DNA of 63,388 nucleotides from Azospirillum endophyticum (GCF_016595245.1 NZ_JAENHM010000027.1:1-63388), one strand, 5' to 3'. Numbered from the stretch's first letter, positions 9,719 to 18,186 are shown. The notes: generated from the letters alone by a model not told the origin. Made by a program: numbers and translations.

Positions 9719-11020
9719 ATGCGGCTGAAGTCCTTCCACGCCAAGACCATGTCCGACGCCATGCGGATGGTGCGCCAGTCGCTGGGCGACGACGCCATCA
9801 TCGTCGCAACGCGCGAGGAGGAAGGCGGCGGCGTGCGCGTGACGGCGGCGGTGGAAGAGGATGCGCTGCCGCCCCCCCCGGCGGCCGGCGGGTCGCGCAA
9901 CGGCCGGGCCAAGGCGCCGCCCAAGCCAGTGGAGCCCGAGATCGACGTCGGCGAGGTGGTGGCCGACGCCCTGCAGCGCCACGGCGTGCCGGCGACGCTG
10001 GCCGAACAGCTGATCGACGCCGCGTCGGGGCTGGACACCGAGGATCCGCGGCTGGCGCTGGGCTCGGCGCTCGATTCCTATTTCACCTTCAACCCGCTGC
10101 CCGACGGCCGCGCGCCGGTGAAGCCGCTGGCGCTGGTCGGGCCGCCGGGCTCCGGCAAGACTCTGGTCGCGGCCAAGCTGGCGGCGCGGGCGGTGTTCAG
10201 GAAATGCTCGGTCGGCGTCATCACCACCGACACGGTGCGGGCCGGCGGCGTCGACCAGCTCGCCGCCTTCACCCGGCTGATGAAGCTGAAGCTGGCGACG
10301 GTGGAGGATCCGGACGCGCTGGCCGGCGCCTTCGAGGTCCACCGCCGCACCGACCTCGTGCTGGTCGACACCGCCGGGCGCAATCCGTACGACGCCGCGG
10401 ACATGCAGGATCTGCGCGCCATGCTGTCCGCCGGGGAGGTCGAGCCGGTGCTGGTCCTGCCGGCCGGGCTCGACGCGCTGGAGGCCGCCGACATGGCGCT
10501 GGCCTTCAAGGCGGTGGGGGTGCGCCGCCTGCTGGTCACCCGTCTGGACATGGCGCGCCGGCTGGGCAGCGTCCTGGCGGTCGCCGCCCGCGCCCGGCTG
10601 TCCTTCTGCGACGCCAGCGTCTCGTCCAAGGTGGCGGAAGGGCTGACGGCGCTGAACCCGCTGGCGCTGGCCCGCATGATGATCCCGGCCGAGGAGAAGG
10701 CGCCCGCCGCCAAGGAATCGGCGCCGCGCCGCACTGCCCGCACCGCCGACTGGGACGAGGACGAGGACGGGCATCGGGACCATGAGGCGGACCACGGGCC
10801 GGACCATGAGCCGGAGCGTGGATCGGGTCGCGGCTCCGGCCGCGGGCCGAGCTTCGGACGGGGCTATCGGCCGGAGGAGGACGAACCGGAGATGGAACCG
10901 GCGCCGTCCCCGCCGCCACAACGCAGGGCCGCCGCCGCCAAGCCGTCCAAACCTGCAGCCGCGAAATCCGCAACCAAGGCCAAAGCCGCCAGTTCCCCCT
11001 CGTCGAGGACCCTGCCATGA
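9719..11020 (+). CDS. flhF: flagellar biosynthesis SRP-type GTPase FlhF
   Basis: FlhF is an SRP-family GTPase that sets the number and polar position of flagella together with FlhG. The 433-residue product begins with the usual 'MRLKSFHAKTMSDAMRMVRQSLGDDAIIV' B-domain opening and has its P-loop 'GPPGSGKT' near residue 141. Later G-motifs include 'TTDTVRAGGVDQL', 'LVDTAGRNPYD' and 'TRLDMARRLG'. Residues about 330-433 are unusual: a long low-complexity tail, first His/Asp/Glu-rich, then Arg/Gly/Pro, then Ala/Lys. Most FlhF proteins end soon after the G domain. The stop overlaps the flhG ATG, so the two are probably translationally coupled. Confidence 0.93.
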   Translation: MRLKSFHAKTMSDAMRMVRQSLGDDAIIVATREEEGGGVRVTAAVEEDALPPPPAAGGSRNGRAKAPPKPVEPEIDVGEVVADALQRHGVPATLAEQLIDAASGLDTEDPRLALGSALDSYFTFNPLPDGRAPVKPLALVGPPGSGKTLVAAKLAARAVFRKCSVGVITTDTVRAGGVDQLAAFTRLMKLKLATVEDPDALAGAFEVHRRTDLVLVDTAGRNPYDAADMQDLRAMLSAGEVEPVLVLPAGLDALEAADMALAFKAVGVRRLLVTRLDMARRLGSVLAVAARARLSFCDASVSSKVAEGLTALNPLALARMMIPAEEKAPAAKESAPRRTARTADWDEDEDGHRDHEADHGPDHEPERGSGRGSGRGPSFGRGYRPEEDEPEMEPAPSPPPQRRAAAAKPSKPAAAKSATKAKAASSPSSRTLP

Positions 11021-11814
11021 CCGATCCGGTGTTCCCGGCCGCCCTCAAGAACGTTCGCCCGCTGCGCGGCGCCAACGTCATCGCCGTGGCCAGCGGGAAG
11101 GGCGGCGTCGGCAAGACGTGGTTCTCGATCACGCTGAGCCATGCCCTGACCAAGGCGGGCATGAACACCCTGCTGTTCGACGGTGACCTCGGCCTCGCCA
11201 ACGTCGACATCCAGCTTGGATTCTCGCCCAAGAACGACCTGGGCGCCGTCATCAACGGCGAGGTGACGCTGGCCAAGGCGGCACAGCGCTTCGCCGACAC
11301 CGGATTCGACATCATCGCCGGCCGCTCGGGATCGGGCACGCTGGCCCAGTTGCCGAGCCAGCGGCTGTCGTCCTTGCGCAACGACCTGCTGGAGCTGGCG
11401 CGGAGCTATGACCGGGTGGTGATGGACATGGGGGCCGGCGTCGACCGCACGGTGCGCACCCTGTCCGGGCCGGCCGGGACGACGCTGGTGGTGACGACGG
11501 ACGAGCCGACCTCGCTGACCGACGCCTATGCCTTCATCAAGCTGACCCACGCCACCAACCCGTCGGCCGACCTGCGGATCGTGGTCAACATGGCGCAGAG
11601 CGTGAAGGACGGCGAGCGGACCTACGGCACCATCCTGAAGGCCTGCCAGAACTTCCTGAAATACAAGCCGGCGCTGGCCGGCATCATCCGCCGCGACCTG
11701 AAGGTGCGCGACGCCATCCGCAACCAGACGCCGCTGCTGACCCGCTCGCCGTCCAGCGACGCGGCCCGCGACGTCGAGGCGATCGTGCAGCGGCTGCTCG
11801 CCGGCGCCAAGTAA
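11017..11814 (+). CDS. flhG: MinD-like flagellar number regulator FlhG (YlxH/FleN)
   Basis: This P-loop ATPase of the ParA/MinD family antagonises FlhF and limits flagellar number. The 265-residue protein has the deviant Walker A 'GKGGVGKTWFS' at about residue 28, a Walker A' aspartate in 'FDGDLGLANVDIQLG', and Walker B-like 'VVMDMGAGVDR'. A C-terminal helix ('DVEAIVQRLLAGAK') could act as a membrane-targeting sequence. It overlaps flhF by four bases. The residues before the P-loop include a short DQAxxLR-like stretch ('ALKNVRPLRGA'); the canonical motif is not clear. Confidence 0.93.
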   Translation: MTDPVFPAALKNVRPLRGANVIAVASGKGGVGKTWFSITLSHALTKAGMNTLLFDGDLGLANVDIQLGFSPKNDLGAVINGEVTLAKAAQRFADTGFDIIAGRSGSGTLAQLPSQRLSSLRNDLLELARSYDRVVMDMGAGVDRTVRTLSGPAGTTLVVTTDEPTSLTDAYAFIKLTHATNPSADLRIVVNMAQSVKDGERTYGTILKACQNFLKYKPALAGIIRRDLKVRDAIRNQTPLLTRSPSSDAARDVEAIVQRLLAGAK

Positions 11815-11833
11815 CCGGCGCGGATGGGCGGGC

Positions 11834-13720
11834 ATGGGCGGAGCCATCCCACCGTCGATCACGCCGGCCGCCGCCACCGCCGCGGCGGCCCCCGCCGCAC
11901 CCCCGCCCGTTACCGCCGAGGCCACGGTCGTCCAGCTTCCCGAACGGCTGCCGGAGGTCACCCGCCCGGTGGTGCTGACCGGCACCGTCGCCGGCCAGAC
12001 GCCGGAGGGGCTGACCCGCGTGCGCACCGCGGCGGGCGAGCTGCTGCTCGATAGCGCGGCGGAGCTGCCGCCGGACAAGCCGGTCACCGTCCAGATCACG
12101 CCGGGCACCGCGCCGCCGGCCGGAACGCCCGCCGCCGCCCTGCCGGCCAAGCCGACGGCGCTGATCCTGCTGCAATCGCTGGGCACTCCGGCGCCGGGCA
12201 GCCCGGCCACCGGTCCCACCGGCGGCACGACGACGCCCCCCCCGGCGGCCGGAAGCGGCGCGGCGCCCGCCGTCCTGCTGCCCACCCCGACCGCGCCCGG
12301 CAATCCGGCCAACCTGCCGCCGCTGCTGCCGGGCACCGTCGTGCCGGCGCTGGTGCTGGCCGGCGGGTCCGGCGCCAGGCTGCCGACCCCCGCCGCCCCG
12401 CCGTCCCAGACGATGCCGGCGGCACCGGCGGCACCGGCGGCACCGCCCGGACCGGCGCCGGCGAAACCGGAGGCTCCGCTTGCCGGAATGCCGGCACCGC
12501 CGCCGGCCGGGTCGATGCCTGCCGCCCCGGCCATGGGCGGCGGCAGCGCAACCTTCGGCACGCCGGTCCAGCTGGGCGGCGACGCGGCGCATCCCGGTGC
12601 CGACACTCCGGCAACGGCGCCTGCCCCCGACGAGGGCACCGGTGCCGCCGAACCGCCCGACCTGCCGCGCGGCGCGACGGTCGCGCTGAAGATCCTGACG
12701 GTCACCCCACCGCCCCAGCAGCCCCGCCCCCCCGGCGACCCGGAAGCAGGCGGGCGGAACGGGCAGGCGGGAAGCCAGCCCGGCCAGCAACCCGGTGGGC
12801 AGCAGGCATCCCAGACGGCCCCCCAGACAGCCCCTGCACCTGACGAGGCGGCGCTGCCGCCCGACACCCCCATCCTGCGCGGTACGGTGGCCGGCAGCAC
12901 GCCGCAGGGGCAGCCGATCCTGGCGACCAAGCAAGGCATGCTGGCGCTGAACGTCCCGGCCAGCCTGCCGCAGGGAGCCACGGTGACGGCGGCGCTGACC
13001 GACCTCGCCCGTGCCACCCAGGCGGCGGCGCCCACCCTGCCCGGCCCGCCCGGTCCGCTCGACGGGCGCGACTGGCCGGCGATGCGGCAGCTGATGGCGA
13101 CGCTGGCGGCGGCCGATCCGGCGGCGGCCAAAGCGATGCTGGCGACGATGCCGCAGCCCAACCGCAAGCTGACCGCGGCGCTCGGCTTCTTCCTGGCGGC
13201 GATGCGCGGCGGCGATGCGCAGGGCTGGCTCGGCGACGAGGCCGCCTCCGCCCTCGACAAGGCGGGACGCCGCGACCTGCTGGAGCGGCTGGAGAAGGAT
13301 TTCGACGGGCTGCGCCGCGAGGCGGCGGAGCCGCTGCCGGGCGACTGGCGCAGCTATACCATCCCGCTGATGGACGCCAACGGGCCGAAGCCGATCCGGC
13401 TGCATGTCCATCCGCTGCAGGAGGACGAGGAGGGCGGCGGTGGCGAGCGGTCGAAGCCGGGCAGCCGCTTCGTCATCGACCTCGACCTCAGCCGCTTCGG
13501 GCCGATGCAGTTGGACGGGCTGGTCCGGCCCAACCATTTCGACCTGATCCTGCGCAGCCACGCCGCTTTGCCGCCGGAGCTGCGGGTGGAGCTGATCCAG
13601 GTCTTCGCCGACAGCGTGCGCGCCGTCGGCTATACCGGCGGCCTGTCCTTCCAGTCGGGGGCGAGGAGCTGGGTGAAGCTGACCCGGGCCGGACAGGCCG
13701 GGCTGGGGGTGTCGGCATGA
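11834..13720 (+). CDS. FliK-like flagellar hook-length control protein
   Basis: FliK measures hook length and triggers the export substrate switch. The first ~400 residues of this 628-residue protein are Pro/Ala/Gly-rich and disordered, with short repeats ('TPAPG', 'PAAPAAP'), as expected of the FliK ruler. Two TGTV/RGTV-type beta stretches are embedded, around 'VVLTGTVAGQTPEGLTRV' and 'PILRGTVAGSTPQGQPIL'. The C-terminal ~160 residues form a Flg_hook-like domain ('IDLDLSRFGPMQLDGL', 'LPPELRVELIQVFADSVRAVG'). Primary sequence is too diverged for certainty, but operon position, composition and C-terminal pattern agree. The start is the ATG 19 bases after flhG; the stop overlaps the next ATG. 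Confidence 0.7.
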   Translation: MGGAIPPSITPAAATAAAAPAAPPPVTAEATVVQLPERLPEVTRPVVLTGTVAGQTPEGLTRVRTAAGELLLDSAAELPPDKPVTVQITPGTAPPAGTPAAALPAKPTALILLQSLGTPAPGSPATGPTGGTTTPPPAAGSGAAPAVLLPTPTAPGNPANLPPLLPGTVVPALVLAGGSGARLPTPAAPPSQTMPAAPAAPAAPPGPAPAKPEAPLAGMPAPPPAGSMPAAPAMGGGSATFGTPVQLGGDAAHPGADTPATAPAPDEGTGAAEPPDLPRGATVALKILTVTPPPQQPRPPGDPEAGGRNGQAGSQPGQQPGGQQASQTAPQTAPAPDEAALPPDTPILRGTVAGSTPQGQPILATKQGMLALNVPASLPQGATVTAALTDLARATQAAAPTLPGPPGPLDGRDWPAMRQLMATLAAADPAAAKAMLATMPQPNRKLTAALGFFLAAMRGGDAQGWLGDEAASALDKAGRRDLLERLEKDFDGLRREAAEPLPGDWRSYTIPLMDANGPKPIRLHVHPLQEDEEGGGGERSKPGSRFVIDLDLSRFGPMQLDGLVRPNHFDLILRSHAALPPELRVELIQVFADSVRAVGYTGGLSFQSGARSWVKLTRAGQAGLGVSA

Positions 13721-14070
13721 GGCGCGAGCGCCTGTCCACCCGCCCCTCCCCCGACGCCCGCCACGATTTCCTGATGGAACTGCGCGGCGAGCCGCTGCCG
13801 GGGGTGCGGCTGACCCTGCGGCTGGTGCCGGACCTGCTGGTGCCCGATCCGGCGTCGGTCCTCGCCTATCTGGCGGAGTTCGCCGGCTTCGGCGAGGGGC
13901 TGGAGGCGCTGGCCGTCGCCGTCCTGGACGACGTCAACAACGAGCTGGTCCCGCGCTGGGTCGAAGTGGCGGTGGAGAGCGACGCGCCGCTGCCCCACCG
14001 CGTGGTGATCGAGGACCGGCAGCCGAGCTGGGACAATCCCCGGCTGATGGAGCGGCTGCCGCCGCCGTGA
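13717..14070 (+). CDS. small QueF-like (T-fold) protein of the flagellar operon
   Basis: I do not know this 117-residue protein from experiment. By eye its residues about 28-90 follow the C-terminal half of type I QueF (7-cyano-7-deazaguanine reductase): 'LTLRLVPD', a serine, 'YLAEF', 'G..LEALAVAVLDDV', 'PRWVEV'. The QueF motif E-S-K-S-x-K at the active site is replaced by 'DPASVLAYL' and there is no cysteine at all, so it cannot be a working reductase. It starts within the stop codon of the FliK-like gene (ATGA), implying coupled translation, and ends six bases from the 3' end of the convergent map gene. A structural role as a tunnelling-fold oligomer is speculation. Confidence 0.55.
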   Translation: MRRERLSTRPSPDARHDFLMELRGEPLPGVRLTLRLVPDLLVPDPASVLAYLAEFAGFGEGLEALAVAVLDDVNNELVPRWVEVAVESDAPLPHRVVIEDRQPSWDNPRLMERLPPP

Positions 14071-14076
14071 CCCCCG

Positions 14077-14882
14077 TCAGGCCGTATAGGGCGGCTTGGT
14101 GAACCCCGCCGGCGAGAGGGTAAAGATCTCGCAGCCGGTTTCCGTGACGCCGACGCTGTGCTCGAACTGGGCGGACAGGCTGCGGTCCCGGCTGACGGCG
14201 GTCCAGCCGTCGCCGAGGATCTTCACGTCCGGCCGGCCGGCGTTCACCATCGGCTCGACCGTCAGGAACATTCCCGGCAGCAATTCCTGCCCCTCGCCCG
14301 GCCGGCCGTAATTCAGCACGTCCGGCGCATCGTGGTAGATGCGGCCGATGCCGTGGCCGCAGAAGTCGCGGACGACGCTGAAGCGTTCGGCTTCCACGAA
14401 GCGCTGCATGGCGAAGCCGATGTCGCCGACCTTCGCGCCGGGGCGGATCGCCGCGATGCCGCGCATCATCGCCTCGTGGGTCACGTCGATCAGGCGCCGG
14501 GCGCGCAGGCCGAGCTTGCCGACGGTGTACATTCGGCTGCTGTCGCCGTGCCAGCCGTCGACGATCACCGCCAGATCGATGTTGAGGATGTCGCCCTCCG
14601 CCAGCCTGCGGTCGCCGGGTATGCCGTGGCAGACGACATGGTTGACCGAGATGCAGGTCGCATGGCCGTAGCCGCGATAGCCCAGCGAGGCGGGGATCGC
14701 CCCGTGGTCGAGGATGTGGTCGTGTGGCAGAGGCGGTCGAGCTCGGCCGTGGTGATGCCCGCCGCGACATGGGCGGCGATCATGTCCAGGGTGGACGCGG
14801 CCAGCCGCCCCGCGACGCGCATCCCGGCGAAATCCTCCAGACTGTGCAGCTTGATGCTTCGCTGATCGGCGATATCGCTCAT
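14077..14882 (-). pseudogene. map: type I methionine aminopeptidase, frameshifted
   Basis: Methionine aminopeptidase removes the initiator Met from nascent proteins. Both halves are clearly MetAP and all five metal ligands can be found: Asp in 'NIDLAV', Asp in 'WHGDSSRMY', His in 'CGHGIGRIYH', Glu in 'LTVEPMV' and Glu in 'SAQFEHSVGV', plus the substrate-side His in 'NHVVCHGIP'. The first ~50 codons (from 14882, 'MSDIADQRSIKL') are in a different frame from the rest. The break is at about 14721-14726, where the coding strand reads CACACGACCAC instead of the expected CACGACCAC, a two-base AC duplication. It therefore looks inactivated, or else is a base-call error. Its start overlaps the stop of the TetR gene. 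Confidence 0.85.
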
Positions 14883-15502
14883 CGGTCGGCCCGGTTCATG
14901 GGAAAGGAATGTGCGGGAGAGGCGGCGATCGGCATGCCGGCGTGGAGCTCGGTGATCATCCGCTCGACATAGGGTGGCGGCGGCGCGCCCCGGGAGAGGT
15001 GGGGGCGGAGGATGGCGATCGGCGCGTCGAAGATCAGGAACTTGGCCCGCGCCACCCGCTCCTCGTCGGCCGTCCCGTCGCCGCAGGCGACGACGCAGGC
15101 CTGGAAGGCCTCGTCGAATCCGCTCTCCAGCTCTTCCAGCCTCGCCCTCTGCGGTTCCGGGGGCGGGTTGTCCTCGAACAGGGCGACCGGCTCATTGAGG
15201 AGCAGGAAGCGGGCGCGGTGGCCGTTCTCCCGCGACCAGGGCAGGATCGCCAGCGCCGCCTCGCACGGGCGCCCCCGGCGAAGCAGCGGAGCGAGGGCAT
15301 CGACGAAGGATGCATAGGCGGTGTTCCAGGCGATGCCGAGAACGGCCGCACGGGAGTCGAAGCGATGATAGATCGACCCGGTCGGCGCCCCGACCCGCCG
15401 GGCGATCGCCTGCATGGTGGCGGCGTTGGGGCCGCCCTCGGCGACCAGGGCCATCGCGGCGTCGATGAAGTCGGTTTCGGAAAACAGTGCGGTTCTGACC
15501 AT
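14879..15502 (-). CDS. TetR/AcrR-family transcriptional regulator
   Basis: This 207-residue repressor has an N-terminal HTH at about residues 10-55 ('AAMALVAEGGPNAATMQAIARRVGAPTGSIYHRFDSRAAVL'), the classic TetR arrangement including the 'SIYHRF' recognition end. The C-terminal ligand-binding half is helical and not assignable to a ligand. Its stop overlaps the ATG of the map-type gene (ATGA), so the two form an operon. A TetR gene co-transcribed with an extra MetAP copy is not an obvious regulatory pair. The start at 15502 is supported by a normal N-terminus just before the HTH. Confidence 0.85.
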   Translation of the reverse strand: MVRTALFSETDFIDAAMALVAEGGPNAATMQAIARRVGAPTGSIYHRFDSRAAVLGIAWNTAYASFVDALAPLLRRGRPCEAALAILPWSRENGHRARFLLLNEPVALFEDNPPPEPQRARLEELESGFDEAFQACVVACGDGTADEERVARAKFLIFDAPIAILRPHLSRGAPPPPYVERMITELHAGMPIAASPAHSFPMNRADR

Positions 15503-15574
15503 GCCAATTAGAATGCATGTTTTAGAACGTACCGTCTATTTGTTTTTGCGGCAACCGCGGACGATGCCGGCCGG

Positions 15575-16054
15575 TCAGTCATCCTCGTATGAGCCCTGCG
15601 CCGCCGTCCGGTGGCAGGCCTCGCAGTTGCTCTTGGCGCCGACCGCCTTGCGCGTCCAGATCGACGGTTCGAAATCATGCTTGCGCAGCCACCAGCGCTG
15701 TTCGGTGATGCGGATCAGGCGCCCGTCGCCGCTTCCGGCGGCCTGCGTCAGATACTGGCGGATGGCCGCCGCGGTATCGGCCGGCAAGCTGGCAGTCTCG
15801 CCGAAATGGTCCTGCAGACCGTCCATGATGCGGGTCCAGGACGGCGCCGGCAGCAGGCCGGGTTGAAAGGCCATGTGACACTCGCCGCATTCCTTCAAGG
15901 TGGCGGCATGGGTCACCGGGCCCACCCGTTCGAACTCGCCGGCCGACGCGGTGCCGGCGGCCACGGCGAGAAGGGCGGATACGGCGATGCCGGCGAGCTT
16001 GCGGCCCGGAAGGCGGAATTTCAGGTCGGGGGACGGTGTCGGGTCGGGGCACAT
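15575..16054 (-). CDS. dihaem cytochrome c (DHC type)
   Basis: This periplasmic electron carrier has two CxxCH haem sites: 'CGECH' near residue 61 and 'CEACH' near 145. The 159-residue precursor has an N-terminal export signal (about 15-38, 'RKLAGIAVSALLAVAAGTASA'). Between the haems lies 'WTRIMDGLQDHFGETASL', characteristic of the dihaem partner of SHP. The frame is open upstream to 16273, but those codons overlap the preceding gene; the ATG at 16054 gives the signal peptide. It is the last gene of a cytochrome operon whose other members are SHP and a b561-type cytochrome, which in Rhodobacter and Shewanella relatives work as one redox chain. Confidence 0.85.
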   Translation of the reverse strand: MCPDPTPSPDLKFRLPGRKLAGIAVSALLAVAAGTASAGEFERVGPVTHAATLKECGECHMAFQPGLLPAPSWTRIMDGLQDHFGETASLPADTAAAIRQYLTQAAGSGDGRLIRITEQRWWLRKHDFEPSIWTRKAVGAKSNCEACHRTAAQGSYEDD

Positions 16055-16065
16055 CGGGCTGCTCG

Positions 16066-16494
16066 CTATCGGTTCGACAGGAAGGTGATGAAGTCGCCCT
16101 TCTCCCGCGCGGTACAGGCGCGGCCGAGAACGTTGACGCAGTCGCGCTCGAAGCGCTTCTCCACCTCGGCGGGATCGGTGAAGCGCTTGGGGTTGGCGGA
16201 CACCGCCATCGGCGGGATGTCGCGGCCGGTCTTGTAATGGCGGCCGGTTGCCGCCGGGTCGCGGGTGTGGCAACTGGCACAGGCGGGGGTTTCGGCCAGC
16301 TTGCCGCCGGCATGCGGCCCGAGAAAGAGCGCCTGTCCACGCTCCGCCGAGAAGCCGGCGAAGGCGGGGAGTTGCGCCTTCGCCTGAGCGGCGTAGCCGT
16401 CGAGGATGCGGGCACGCTCCGGGTCGCCGGAGGCCGCCAGGGCGACGCCGGTGCCCAGCACCGCCGCCGCGGCGAGGACGATCATCGGTTTCAT
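16066..16494 (-). CDS. SHP-type monohaem cytochrome c (DUF1924)
   Basis: The 142-residue precursor begins with a Sec signal ('MKPMIVLAAAAVLGTGVALA') and contains one haem-binding 'CASCH' near residue 72. A second Cys pair ('DCVNVLGRAC') follows near the C-terminus, as in the Sphaeroides haem protein family, where two cysteines form a disulphide next to the haem. 'GRDIPPMAVSANPKRFTDP' is the conserved DUF1924 stretch. SHP binds oxygen and other small ligands at a haem with an unusual Asn ligand; its physiological role is unsettled. The start codon overlaps the stop of the b561 gene by four bases. Confidence 0.85.
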   Translation of the reverse strand: MKPMIVLAAAAVLGTGVALAASGDPERARILDGYAAQAKAQLPAFAGFSAERGQALFLGPHAGGKLAETPACASCHTRDPAATGRHYKTGRDIPPMAVSANPKRFTDPAEVEKRFERDCVNVLGRACTAREKGDFITFLSNR

Positions 16495-17027
16495 GGGATC
16501 ACCCGGTTGGTGAGGGTCGACCGCCACGCGGTCCAGCGCGAGGCGATGCCGGGAGGAAGCCGCTTCAGGCCGTGCAGCGCGAAGACCAGGGCGATGTGGC
16601 CGAGGACGAGAAAGAGGGAGGCTTCGCCGAGATCCTCGTGCAGAGGCTCGACCCCGACCAGGACGTCGGCGACGGCGCCGGTCACCGCCGCCGCCCCGAC
16701 GCCGAGAAGCAGGGCGGCGGTCATCCAACCGATCAGCGGGCTGCGCCCGGCACGGGCCTGCGCATCGCCGGAGACCACGCGCCGGAGCCATGCGACAACC
16801 GCCCGGCCAGAGGGCCGGGGGAGACGCAGGGGACTTCCCGCCGGGGCCAACGTGCCGGCGGCGACACGCAGCAGGATGGCGACGAGGGCGGCATAGCCGG
16901 AAAAGACATGCATGCCGTAGGTGTCCTCGTCGCCGGTGAGATAGGCGACGATGAAGGCTCCCGAGACGGTGGCGTGGAAGGCCAGCAGGGCGGTCCACTC
17001 GGCGGCGGTCGGCTTGCGGGCGGACAT
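16491..17027 (-). CDS. cytochrome b561-family membrane protein
   Basis: The 178-residue protein has four membrane helices, with the histidines expected of a bis-haem b561 in helices 1, 2 and 4 ('LAFHATVSGAFIV', 'YGMHVFSGYAALV', 'LGHIALVFALHGLK'). It would pass electrons from the quinone pool to the periplasmic DHC and SHP encoded just downstream. The start at 17027 is supported by AAAGGGAAA eight bases upstream; the frame is open further upstream but has no signal or helix there. It overlaps the SHP start. Confidence 0.88.
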   Translation of the reverse strand: MSARKPTAAEWTALLAFHATVSGAFIVAYLTGDEDTYGMHVFSGYAALVAILLRVAAGTLAPAGSPLRLPRPSGRAVVAWLRRVVSGDAQARAGRSPLIGWMTAALLLGVGAAAVTGAVADVLVGVEPLHEDLGEASLFLVLGHIALVFALHGLKRLPPGIASRWTAWRSTLTNRVIP

Positions 17028-17052
17028 GACGGTTTCCCTTTCCGAAGGCGGT

Positions 17053-17193
17053 TCAGTCGTCGTCGGTGCGACCGGCGGCGAACGGGGCGGCGATGCCGGC
17101 GGTGCCACCGGCGGCCATGGCTTGGTAGGCGATTGCAAGGATGCCGATGAGTGCCGCCATCAGCAGGGTGTGGAGAATCATCCTCTTCAGCAT
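17053..17193 (-). CDS. small single-span membrane protein
   Basis: A 46-residue product starts 'MLKRMILHTLLMAALIGILAIAYQAMAAGG', one membrane helix or uncleaved signal, followed by a short Ala/Gly tail ending in Asp residues. It lies between the cytochrome b561 gene and the BOF-like gene on the same strand, with gaps of 25 and 13 bases, so it is probably part of the cytochrome operon. I do not recognise a family. It could be a small subunit or stabiliser of the b-type cytochrome, which is inference from position. Confidence 0.45.
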   Translation of the reverse strand: MLKRMILHTLLMAALIGILAIAYQAMAAGGTAGIAAPFAAGRTDDD

Positions 17194-17206
17194 GGCGGGG
17201 CTCCGG

Positions 17207-17629
17207 TCAGTCGTCGTCGCGGTCGCCGTCATGGCCCCGGGCCTGGCCGTGGCGGCGCCCTTCATGGTTCCGCAGGGTGTCGCGGCCGAAGGCGGTGCCG
17301 TCCTGGCGGATGATCCGGTCGGCCTGCAAGGCGCCCTGATCGATGCCGCCGACCACGGTGATCTGGTCGCCGGACCGGATGCCGTCGGGAAGGAAGCCGC
17401 GGCTGGCGATGTCGATGCGGTCGCTGCCGTCGGTCATGACGAACCAGGTCGCCGCGACCGTCTCGACGGTGCCGGTCACGGTCCCGCCGCCGGCCTTCAC
17501 CACCTCGGCGATCGGCTGCGGGCTGGTCGGCTGGAAGGCCGGCGTGCGGGGACGGTCGTCGGCCCGGGCGGTGCCGGAGCTCGCGAGGGCGGCGGTGAGG
17601 AGAACGGCGAGGGTAACGGATTTCAGCAT
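17207..17629 (-). CDS. periplasmic OB-fold (BOF-like) protein
   Basis: The 140-residue precursor has a signal peptide ('LKSVTLAVLLTAALASSGTARA') and then a beta-rich stretch ('GGTVTGTVETVAATWFVMTDGSDRIDI' read in two halves, then 'SGDQITVVGGID') that looks like the bacterial OB fold of periplasmic YgiW/VisP-type proteins. The C-terminus is rich in His, Asp and Arg. It is the first gene of the cytochrome operon and is divergent from the PepSY/two-component genes. The start at 17629 places the signal at the N-terminus; the longer open frame upstream lacks one. The ligand is unknown. Confidence 0.6.
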   Translation of the reverse strand: MLKSVTLAVLLTAALASSGTARADDRPRTPAFQPTSPQPIAEVVKAGGGTVTGTVETVAATWFVMTDGSDRIDIASRGFLPDGIRSGDQITVVGGIDQGALQADRIIRQDGTAFGRDTLRNHEGRRHGQARGHDGDRDDD

Positions 17630-17843
17630 GGCTTCACCTGTGGTGCCGGGAGAGCGCCGAAGCGCCCGATGGACCAGACTGTGACCCGCCGCGCCTGAGC
17701 CGAGCCTGAACGGGCCGTTCATCCGCCGTTCAGGCGGGAGACGGCAGGGAAGCGGCGTTCAGCCGCGGTTCAGGGATGCGACGATATGCTGGTTCGATCG
17801 CGCGGCACCGATGCGCGATGCTGTCCAGGCTTCGAGGTCGACC

Positions 17844-18182
17844 ATGAGGACCGCTTCCGCCTTGCTCCTTCCCGTCATCCTGCTGCTTGGAGCGGGACCG
17901 GGCGCCCGCGCCGGCGACGACCATGAGCGTGCCCGCACCGCCCTGCGGGAGGGGCGAATCCTGCCGTTGGAGCGGATCGTCGAAAGCGCCCGGCGGCAAT
18001 TCGGCGGCGAGGTTCTCGACGTCGACCTGGAGGGTGAGGACGGGGGGAAGGAGGACGGTTTCCGCTACGAGCTGAAGCTGATCGCCCCCGATGGTCGCAT
18101 CCTGAAGCTGGACTATGACGCGGCCAGCGGCGAGCTGCTGCGGGTCAAGGGCCGCCACCGGTCCCGCGACGGAGGGAGGTGA
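17844..18182 (+). CDS. secreted PepSY-domain protein
   Basis: The 112-residue precursor has a signal peptide (residues 1-24, 'TASALLLPVILLLGAGPGARA') and a PepSY-type domain: 'RILPLERIVESARRQFGGEVLDVDLE' followed by 'YELKLIAPDGRILKLDYDAASGELL'. PepSY domains in the periplasm often accompany response regulator/sensor kinase pairs and haem or cytochrome systems. The gene is four bases from the response regulator that follows and is divergent from the cytochrome operon, which suggests the two-component system regulates that operon. The start is the ATG at 17844, which begins the signal. Confidence 0.8.
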   Translation: MRTASALLLPVILLLGAGPGARAGDDHERARTALREGRILPLERIVESARRQFGGEVLDVDLEGEDGGKEDGFRYELKLIAPDGRILKLDYDAASGELLRVKGRHRSRDGGR

Positions 18183-18186
18183 CGCC

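Noticed and set aside
12300..12480. Short tandem repeats in the FliK-like gene as a DNA repeat element
   Set aside because: They are GGCACCGGCGG-type codon repeats inside a Pro/Ala-rich protein region, expected for this kind of disordered sequence.
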